From Phycisphaeraceae bacterium (GTDB lineage Bacteria > Planctomycetota > Phycisphaerae > Phycisphaerales > UBA1924), in contig JAJTHN010000022.1 in the NCBI GenBank assembly GCA_021297895.1, positions 1-64,000 on the forward strand: DNA of 64,000 bases, given 5' to 3'. The notes beneath the pieces were generated by a model. It made no database searches and was not told where the DNA came from. It saw only the letters and a program-made list of their open reading frames with translations. Positions 58,352 through 64,000 of the stretch are shown in pieces. The translations under genes and the position numbers were made by a program. Position 1 is the first letter of the stretch; every line of letters starts with the position of its first letter.

Positions 58352-59512
58352 ATGCGTCGGTTCTCCAAACCCGGGTACCCCGTGGCCGCGCGAACGCAAG
58401 TGTCGCGGAACCGTGTTCCGCCGCTCAAGGCCATGGGGTTGCTCGCCGCGACGCTCCTGATGGCCGCCATCGCTGGCTGTACCGCCGACGCGACCCGACC
58501 GAACGACGCCGGGGGCCTGTCTCCCGACGCCGCGGCACAGTTGGAAGCCAGACGAGCGCTGGACATTGCCACGCTCCGGGGTGTCGGCCTCAACCAGCCG
58601 CCGGTTGCGGGCGCGGTCGGCATGGAAGTCCGGTCGTGGTCTGTCCGACCCACCAGCGAGGACCTGGAGTCCGCGATCGCCGTCGCGGCACTCGAGCCTG
58701 CGGACATCGGCGGCGATGCACTGCTCGCGTGGGATCGTCTGGGCGTTCGGGTGATGCAGGTGCGTATCGAGCGACTCGCGGCGTTCCATGCGGCGATGGC
58801 CGGCGGTCCGCTCAATATCGCGTCCTCCGCGAACCCGGTGTCAACACGCCCGCTGAACATCGAGCGCCAGTGGATCAACCAGGGGCCTCGGTGGTCCGAG
58901 GCGGTTCGCGGCGCGAGCGTCGCGCCGGGAAGCGTGATCACGCTCGACCAATCCCGGCTCGTGGTTGATGGCGGGCAGGTCCGGCTGCTCGCGCGATGCT
59001 GGGTCACGCCCGGGCTCGCGGCTTCTGCGGAGCGGACGACGGCCAACGGCCTGCTCGCGGTCGAACTCCTCCCTCAGCTTCAGGATTTTGCCGGGCGAGC
59101 CGACGACCCTCTCTTGCCGTCGCGATCGACAACGCGGGCGGAGAGTCAGGGACTCTCCTTTGAACGCCTCACTCTGCGGAGCCGTCTTGCGCCCGGTATG
59201 GCTCTGGTTCTGCTGCCGAAGGTCGCTCCGCGCGCGGAGGAACAGCCCGCAGAACCGTCGCGTCGCGCTCCGCGAGCGGGCGAGGTCGCAACGCTCGACG
59301 CGCCGCCGGCGAAGGATGATCCTCGTCCGTCAGTTCGGCCGATCGGGGAAGAATTCTCCGATTCGCCGGAGCCGCCAACACTCGGACAGCTGCTTCTCGG
59401 CGGCACCGGCACGGCGGCAACAGATGTGTCCGCGCCCTCTGGCCAGCGCCGCCAATCGGCGGTCATCATCGTGGTGCCCAGCGTGCCCGAGCGATTCAGG
59501 TTGTTGCCCTGA
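58352..59512 (+). CDS. putative lipoprotein, unknown function
   Basis: A 386-residue protein with a lipoprotein signal: a basic N-terminus, LLAATLLMAAIAGC as hydrophobic core and lipobox, with the modified cysteine near residue 42. No domain was recognised. VAPGSVITLDQSRLVVDGGQ in the middle looks like an exposed beta structure, and the last 120 residues are Pro/Arg/Ala-rich. GAGG precedes ATG 58352, though very close; ATG 58433 is another possible start but would lack positive N-terminal residues. It is divergent from a secreted hypothetical and upstream of the HD-GYP gene by 115 bp. Confidence 0.65.
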   Translation: MRRFSKPGYPVAARTQVSRNRVPPLKAMGLLAATLLMAAIAGCTADATRPNDAGGLSPDAAAQLEARRALDIATLRGVGLNQPPVAGAVGMEVRSWSVRPTSEDLESAIAVAALEPADIGGDALLAWDRLGVRVMQVRIERLAAFHAAMAGGPLNIASSANPVSTRPLNIERQWINQGPRWSEAVRGASVAPGSVITLDQSRLVVDGGQVRLLARCWVTPGLAASAERTTANGLLAVELLPQLQDFAGRADDPLLPSRSTTRAESQGLSFERLTLRSRLAPGMALVLLPKVAPRAEEQPAEPSRRAPRAGEVATLDAPPAKDDPRPSVRPIGEEFSDSPEPPTLGQLLLGGTGTAATDVSAPSGQRRQSAVIIVVPSVPERFRLLP

Positions 59513-59627
59513 CGCGGGGGAGTCATCGTCTCAGCGTCCGAGAACGTGATGAAGTTCGCGTCCGCTCGGGCGTATCTTGGCTTCATCGCAAAACAAATCG
59601 GAAGTTTCCGTCTGGAAGGATCTTTCG

Positions 59628-60924
59628 ATGCTCCGAGTGAACCTTGCCAGCGCACGACCCGGCATGACCCTTGCCATGCCGATCTTCCACCCGACGCTGC
59701 CGGGACACACCCTGCTCAGGCCGGGGTTCACGCTCGACGAATTGACCATCGCTCGACTGACCGAGCTCCACGTCGGCAGCATCTGGATCCGCTACCCGGC
59801 TCTGGCCAACGTGCTCAAGTATGTCAGCCCGACGATCGCGTTCGAGCACGCGGCGGTCACGCACCTTCTGGGCCGCCTTCTGGACTCCGCTCGCCTTGGC
59901 AACGGCGCGGGTACGGCGGAGATGGACTTCCACATCTACGCCGGCGCTGTACGCTCGCTGGTCGGCAAACTCGTCGCCGAACCCAACGCCGCGATCCTGA
60001 TCGGGGATCTTCTCTGCGCGACCTCGCCGCTTGCGCTGCACAGCGGCAATGTGTGCTTCATGAGCCTGTTGATGGGCCTGAAGCTCGATGCATATCTGAT
60101 CGAGGAACGCCGACGGGTCTCGGCCAGGGCCGCGCGCGGTCGAGAGCCTCGGGCTCGGCGCACTGCTTCACGATGTCGGCGTCGAGCGCCTCGCACCCGA
60201 TGTCCGTCGACGCTGGCTCGAGGGACTCGGCGAAGACGACCCCGCGTGGCGCGAGCACGTCCGTCTCGGATTTGATCTTGTCAGGGGCAAGGTCGAGCCC
60301 TCCGCCGCGGCGGTGGTGCTCCACCACCACCAACGCTTCGATGGCTCCGGATATCCCGCGGTCCGAGGAATCCCGGCTCGCCCGCTCATCGGCAGTAAGA
60401 TCCATGTCTTCGCACGCATCTGCGCGGTTGCGGATCGCTTCGATGCCCTTCGCAACCCGGTTCGCGGCTTGTTCGCCGAGCAGCACCGAACGCCCGTGGT
60501 GAGGGTGCTCAGAACCCTGCTCACGGAGGCACGGTCGGGCGCGATCGACCCCGTGGTGTTCAAGGCCCTGCTGCACGCGGCACCCGCCTACGCGCCGGGG
60601 ACGATCGTGCGACTGAATACCGGCCAGACCGCGGTCGTCGAACGCTTCACACCCTCAAGCCCGTGCCGCCCGGTTGTGCGGCATGTCCGATACATCGGTG
60701 CGGACATGGAGGTCAGCGACGAGAACCTCGGCGATACGTGGGACCTGTGCGAGCGCCGCGACCTCTGGGTCATCGAGGCCGAAGGGCACGACATCGAGCG
60801 GGACAACTTCGAGGCAGCGACGCCCGACGAGTTCGACCTGCGCGTGCTCCACCCCCCTCAGCGTGCCGTGCCGGGCCGCGTCGCACGCCGCGTTCATCCC
60901 TCGCTCTCGAGAACGACGCGATAG
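59628..60924 (+). pseudogene. HD-GYP phosphodiesterase split by a frameshift
   Basis: An HD-GYP protein, normally a c-di-GMP phosphodiesterase, in two frames. The first part (from ATG 59628, with GGAAGGA upstream) covers a planctomycete N-terminal domain (LASARPGMTLAMPI, LDELTIARLTEL) and runs to about 60130. The HD motif (LLHDVG, at about 60163-60180) and GYP motif (HHHQRFDGSGYP, at about 60320-60355) are in the frame shifted by one nucleotide, which then stays open to 60924. The switch lies near a CG-dinucleotide run at 60130-60138, where two missing bases would restore one frame. The tail (residues after GYP) is about 180 residues. It overlaps the convergent ADH gene by 31 bp. Confidence 0.72.
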
Positions 60925-61904
60925 CGAGCCTGACCCGATCGCAGTCGATCCATCGCGCGGTTCACATCGCTCATCTTGAACTTCTCGATCATCGGACGGA
61001 CGCCCGTCCGGGCCGCGAAGTCGAGCATCTGCGTGACGTCGGCCGGCGAGCCCAGACGCCCGCCGGCGACGGTGCGTTCGCTGGCGATCATCGGGAACGC
61101 GGCGATCGACAGCGGTGAGTTCGGCACGCCGACGATGACCAACCGTCCCTGCGGACGCAGGGTGTTGACCAGCGCGTTCCAGTCGGCATCAGCCGAGATC
61201 GTCGAGATGATGTAGTCAAAGCTGTTGGCCGCGCCGGCCAGCGCGGCGGGCTCCGATGTCGCGAGAAATGCGCTCGCTCCGAAGGCCCGCGCCTCGGCCT
61301 CCTTGCTGCGCGTCGAGGAAATCGCCGTCACTGGGCAGCCCCACTTGCTCAGGAACTGCAGCGCCAAATGGCCGAGCCCGCCGATGCCGACCACCGCGCA
61401 CCGATCGCCCGCGGTCACCTTGTGCGTAAGCATCGGCGTGAAGACCGTCGCGCCGGCGCACATGAGCGGTCCGGCCAGTTCGCTGCTGATCGCATCAGGG
61501 ATCGGCACGGCGAACTCCGCCTGAGCACGCACGTGCGTCGCGAATCCGCCGTGGCGACCGACGATCGTCGCGGCCTGCGTGCCGCAGAGATGCTGGCGTC
61601 CGCGCGAGCACCATTCACATCGCATGCACGCGCCGCACTGCCACCCGAGCCCGACGCGCTGACCTGCTCGCAGATGCGTGACGCTCCGCCCGACGGACTC
61701 GACAACGCCGACAACCTCGTGTCCCGGCACGAGCGGATACTGCGAGATGCCCCACTCATTGTCGAGCATGCTCAGATCGCTGTGGCAAATGCCGCAGTGC
61801 GTCACGCGCACATGCACATCGCCGTCGGCGAGCGGTCCGGGATCGAACGTCATGGGCTCGAACGAGGACTTGACGGCTTTGGCAGCGAACGCGCGAACGG
61901 ACAT
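60894..61904 (-). CDS. zinc-dependent alcohol dehydrogenase
   Basis: A 336-residue medium-chain dehydrogenase of the cinnamyl-alcohol-dehydrogenase type, oxidising alcohols with NAD(P)+. The catalytic zinc site is CGICHSDL (Cys near 37) and PGHEVVG. The structural zinc cysteines are GACMRCEWCSRGRQHLC. The cofactor motif GIGGLGHLALQFL is near residue 170. The substrate is likely an aromatic or aliphatic alcohol, not proven. GGAGG precedes ATG 61904, clear support for that start. It lies 76 bp after the FtsX-type permease gene on the same strand. Confidence 0.93.
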   Translation of the reverse strand: MSVRAFAAKAVKSSFEPMTFDPGPLADGDVHVRVTHCGICHSDLSMLDNEWGISQYPLVPGHEVVGVVESVGRSVTHLRAGQRVGLGWQCGACMRCEWCSRGRQHLCGTQAATIVGRHGGFATHVRAQAEFAVPIPDAISSELAGPLMCAGATVFTPMLTHKVTAGDRCAVVGIGGLGHLALQFLSKWGCPVTAISSTRSKEAEARAFGASAFLATSEPAALAGAANSFDYIISTISADADWNALVNTLRPQGRLVIVGVPNSPLSIAAFPMIASERTVAGGRLGSPADVTQMLDFAARTGVRPMIEKFKMSDVNRAMDRLRSGQARYRVVLESEG

Positions 61905-61980
61905 GAGAACCTCCGTGAAGTCAGAGCCGGGTCGATCCACCAGGATGGTACCCGCAGCGCAAAGCCTCACAGAACGCGGC

Positions 61981-63126
61981 TTATGCCCGAAACACCGTGG
62001 CTGGCTCGACCTTGCCGACGCGAACCAGCGCGGCGATGCTCGCGAGAACGCTGATGGTGAGCATGACCGCGCTGGTGCCGGCGAGGATCTGCGGATAGAG
62101 CCTGAAGTTCCGCAGGTGCGGGATCTCCGCGGTCGCATCGAAGAACACGGCGCACGCGCCGAGCCCGATGCCCAGACCGAGCACGCCGACGGTGAGTGCC
62201 TGAAGCACGATCATCGCGCTGAGCGTTCGCTGCGTCGTGCCCATCGCTTTGAGCCCCGCGAAGACCTTGATGTTCTCGAAGACGAACACCAGAAACGTCT
62301 GCCCGGTGATGACGACACCGACGATGACCGCGACACAGATCGTGATGCCGAAGTTGACGGGGATGCCGGTGTTGGCGATATAGAAGAGCACCGTCCGCCA
62401 GGCAAAGGCCGATGCGGGCATCGCCTTGAGCCCGGTGCGCTCGGCGATGCGCTCGCTGAGCTCGTCGGCCGAAACACCCTCGTCCGGGTTGGCGACGACG
62501 AAGTTGATGAAGTTCCGCTCGCGCCCCACAAAGCGCCTCGCATCGGAGATCTTGGCGTAGATCACCGGAAACGTCGCAAAGGGCGGCGACACCCGGCAGA
62601 TTCCGACGATCTTCGCGCGACGGTCGCTCAGTTCGATCTCGTCTCCCACGCGAAGCGGCTGACCGGGGAACAACGCCGCGAAGCCTCGGTCGTCGATGAT
62701 GATCCCGTCCGGCTCGCGCAGAGCCGCGGCATCGCCGACGACCATCCAGCCCGGCGCACCGAAAAGCGTGTGATCATCGACTCCCAGCAGCACCGCCTGC
62801 CGGAACTGCCCCGCAACCGTCGCGCGCGTGAAGCTCTTGGACACTCCGAACGCCGCGCCGACACCGGGAACCGACCGAACCCGATGAACCTGCTCGTCGG
62901 CGATCGGCCGGAGTTCATCGATGTACCGCACCGACGGGTCCATCGCCCACACCGCACCGCCCACATCGCGGATCTGGCTGGTTGTACGCACCATGAGCCC
63001 CGTGAAGATCGCCACCTGCTGGCTGATCAGGAACGCGCACGAGGCGATGGTGAAGACCAGCGCGGCGAACTTGAAGCGATCGCCAACGAGCATCTTCAGA
63101 CCGATGAGGAGCATCGCGATATTCAT
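61981..63126 (-). CDS. FtsX/MacB-type ABC transporter permease
   Basis: A 381-residue membrane protein with one N-terminal helix (FAALVFTIASCAFLISQQVA), a periplasmic domain of about 210 residues, and three C-terminal helices (ITICVAVIVGVVITGQTFLV, IVLQALTVGVLGLGIGLGA, SAVMLTISVLASIAALVRVG) as in FtsX, MacB and DevC. No ATP-binding partner is encoded in the window, so the ATPase must be elsewhere or supplied in trans. It is 71 bp after the MarR gene. A sequence resembling the MarR palindrome overlaps its start codon. Confidence 0.87.
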   Translation of the reverse strand: MNIAMLLIGLKMLVGDRFKFAALVFTIASCAFLISQQVAIFTGLMVRTTSQIRDVGGAVWAMDPSVRYIDELRPIADEQVHRVRSVPGVGAAFGVSKSFTRATVAGQFRQAVLLGVDDHTLFGAPGWMVVGDAAALREPDGIIIDDRGFAALFPGQPLRVGDEIELSDRRAKIVGICRVSPPFATFPVIYAKISDARRFVGRERNFINFVVANPDEGVSADELSERIAERTGLKAMPASAFAWRTVLFYIANTGIPVNFGITICVAVIVGVVITGQTFLVFVFENIKVFAGLKAMGTTQRTLSAMIVLQALTVGVLGLGIGLGACAVFFDATAEIPHLRNFRLYPQILAGTSAVMLTISVLASIAALVRVGKVEPATVFRA

Positions 63127-63138
63127 TGTACATGCATC
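63125..63138 (-). promoter_or_regulatory. second, degenerate copy of the MarR palindrome
   Basis: GATGCATGTACAAT on the minus strand matches GATGTATATACATC at 10 of 14 positions and covers the ATG of the FtsX-type permease gene. It could be a second MarR site, but it overlaps the start codon and may be a chance match. Confidence 0.25.
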
Positions 63139-63197
63139 TTTCTGGCCGAGACTCCGAGCCGCCGCCCGGCGGGCCGGTGACGTCAAGAGCTTCGGCC

Positions 63198-63632
63198 TCA
63201 GAGGTCTTCCGCGGCGACCGTGCCAACACGCAGCAGGCTCGCCCGCACTTCCGCAAACGCCGGCTCGCCGAGCAGGCGAGCCATCCGCTCCTGTGCCGCC
63301 TTCCAGCCGGGCTCGGCCTTCTCGAGCGTGCGCCGGCCCGCCGGGGCGATGCCCCAGAGTTTTACGCGGCGATCATCTCCCGCATGCGGGCGGATCCATG
63401 CGCGGCCATGCATCGTCGCGAGCACGCGCGAGAGCGTCGTCGGGTCCGCAGCGAGAATGTCCGCCAGTTCGTGCTGGGGCATCGGCCCCGCGGCAGAGAG
63501 CACACTCAGCAGCGTGTACTGCGTGCTGCTGAGCCCCGAAACCTGCATCTGCTCATCGTACAGACGCGTGACCGCCCTGCTGGCTCGACGCAGCGCGGCG
63601 CACAGACACGGGATGCGATCCGCAACGGACAT
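63198..63632 (-). CDS. MarR-family transcriptional regulator
   Basis: A 144-residue winged-helix repressor. ALRRASRAVTRLYDE is the N-terminal dimer helix, SSTQYTLLSVLSAAGPMPQH plus ELADILAADPTTLSRVLATM the recognition HTH, and DDRRVKLWGIAPAGR the wing. MarR proteins usually repress their own operon until a phenolic or oxidised ligand binds. A perfect 14-bp palindrome lies 3 nt upstream of ATG 63632. The downstream FtsX-type permease and zinc alcohol dehydrogenase are likely targets. Non-ATG starts further upstream would run through the palindrome and are less likely. Confidence 0.9.
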   Translation of the reverse strand: MSVADRIPCLCAALRRASRAVTRLYDEQMQVSGLSSTQYTLLSVLSAAGPMPQHELADILAADPTTLSRVLATMHGRAWIRPHAGDDRRVKLWGIAPAGRRTLEKAEPGWKAAQERMARLLGEPAFAEVRASLLRVGTVAAEDL

Positions 63633-63635
63633 GAA

Positions 63636-63649
63636 GATGTATATACATC
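63636..63649. promoter_or_regulatory. perfect palindrome at the MarR promoter
   Basis: GATGTATATACATC is its own reverse complement. It contains a TATATA/TATACA-like -10 region just 3-16 nt before the marR ATG, so bound protein would block RNA polymerase. This is the expected site for autorepression. Confidence 0.65.
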
Positions 63650-63697
63650 CAATTGACGGCAAGTCGAGCCCCGGGCCGCGAATCTCCGCCCGGCGGC

Positions 63698-64000
63698 TCA
63701 GACGTTGAAGAGGAAGTGGCAGATGTCCGCGTCCTGCATGACGTACGACTTGCCCTCGGTCCGCATCTTGCCGTGTTCGCGGATGGCCTTCTCGCTCTTG
63801 TAGTGCTCCAGGTCGGCAACGCTGTAGATCTCCGCCCGGATGAAGCCCCGCTCAAAGTCCGTATGGATCACGCCAGCCGCCTGCGGCGCCGTCGCCCCAA
63901 CGGGGATCGTCCACGCCCGCACTTCCTTTTCGCCAGCAGTGAAGTAGCTCTGCAGCCCCAGCAGCGCGTAGGCCTCGTGGGCCAGTGCGCTCAGCGCCGG
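63698..64000 (-). CDS. ychF: redox-regulated ATPase YchF, C-terminus, partial
   Basis: The C-terminal 100 residues of YchF/Ola1, an Obg-related P-loop protein that binds ribosomes and prefers ATP to GTP. Only the TGS domain is inside the window: [52 protein letters not shown]. The gene continues beyond 64000, where the GTPase motifs must lie. It is upstream of the MarR gene on the same strand, separated by 65 bp. Confidence 0.93.
   Translation of the reverse strand, partial: PALSALAHEAYALLGLQSYFTAGEKEVRAWTIPVGATAPQAAGVIHTDFERGFIRAEIYSVADLEHYKSEKAIREHGKMRTEGKSYVMQDADICHFLFNV

Noticed and set aside
58294-59046. N-terminal extension of the secreted hypothetical on the minus strand
   Set aside because: Antisense to the lipoprotein; the signal peptide begins at 58293.
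61678-63180. 500-codon plus-strand open frame
   Set aside because: Antisense to the alcohol dehydrogenase and FtsX-type permease genes, which have clear domains.

Overview
The window is a GC-rich bacterial chromosome segment, most likely from Phycisphaerales (Planctomycetota). Three things point there. A secreted protein at 32494-34338 ends in two copies of the NGDFTLFF 'GC-type dockerin' tail. A PEP-CTERM-like tail ending in RRRR closes the gene at 28889-29851. The general gene content also fits: a PorO/P-type porin, HD-GYP, an ECF sigma with its anti-sigma, and a long low-complexity N-terminus on an RNA methyltransferase. No rRNA, tRNA, CRISPR array, insertion sequence or phage gene was seen. 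This assignment rests on protein signatures read by eye, not on a search.

Layout. 1-8.3 kb: housekeeping genes (methyltransferase, UDP-glucose dehydrogenase, aminotransferase, PriA, RsmB-like rRNA methylase). 8.5-10.9 kb: a translationally coupled histidine kinase and a response regulator fused to an XRE DNA-binding domain. 10.95-22.07 kb: the most interesting block, an arsenosugar-type biosynthesis cluster. It has a divergent methylthioadenosine-phosphorylase homologue, then a tightly packed plus-strand operon: ArsM, an aquaporin, radical-SAM ArsS, a TVP38-DUF547 fusion, a MerA-like flavoprotein, a GT87 membrane glycosyltransferase, and a three-domain fusion of a polyprenyl-phosphate-sugar synthase-like GT2, a TIGR04282 domain and a TIGR04283 domain. 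22-28.7 kb: ECF sigma/anti-sigma pair, an Fcy1-like cytosine deaminase, TruD, a porin and a zinc-ribbon membrane protein. 28.9-38.8 kb: a secreted choice-of-anchor A gene broken by an in-frame stop, a PD40 protein, an aldo/keto reductase, the dockerin-tailed protein with a good terminator, a ROK protein, a small hypothetical, a GGDEI protein and a hydrolase.

38.9-49 kb: peroxiredoxin, YggS, a 535-bp element bounded by inverted repeats and filled with eleven 21-bp units, an orphan CoA-transferase A subunit, and a six-gene minus-strand block (SDR, esterase, two small membrane proteins, redoxin, FAD oxidoreductase). 47.6-55.3 kb: a complete oligopeptide-type ABC importer split over two divergent arms, with two extra small membrane proteins and an unusually enlarged DppC permease. 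55-64 kb: Lgt, a LOG-family protein, two secreted hypotheticals, an HD-GYP gene split by a frameshift, a zinc alcohol dehydrogenase, an FtsX-type permease, a MarR repressor with a palindrome at its promoter, and the C-terminus of YchF running off the right edge.

Two window-wide patterns stand out. First, at least five loci carry GC-rich arrays with a period of exactly 21 bp, mostly at gene ends. Second, at least nine genes have a TANNNT hexamer ending 5-9 nt before the start codon and mostly no Shine-Dalgarno, as expected of leaderless transcripts. Many genes elsewhere are packed with 1-8 bp overlaps.
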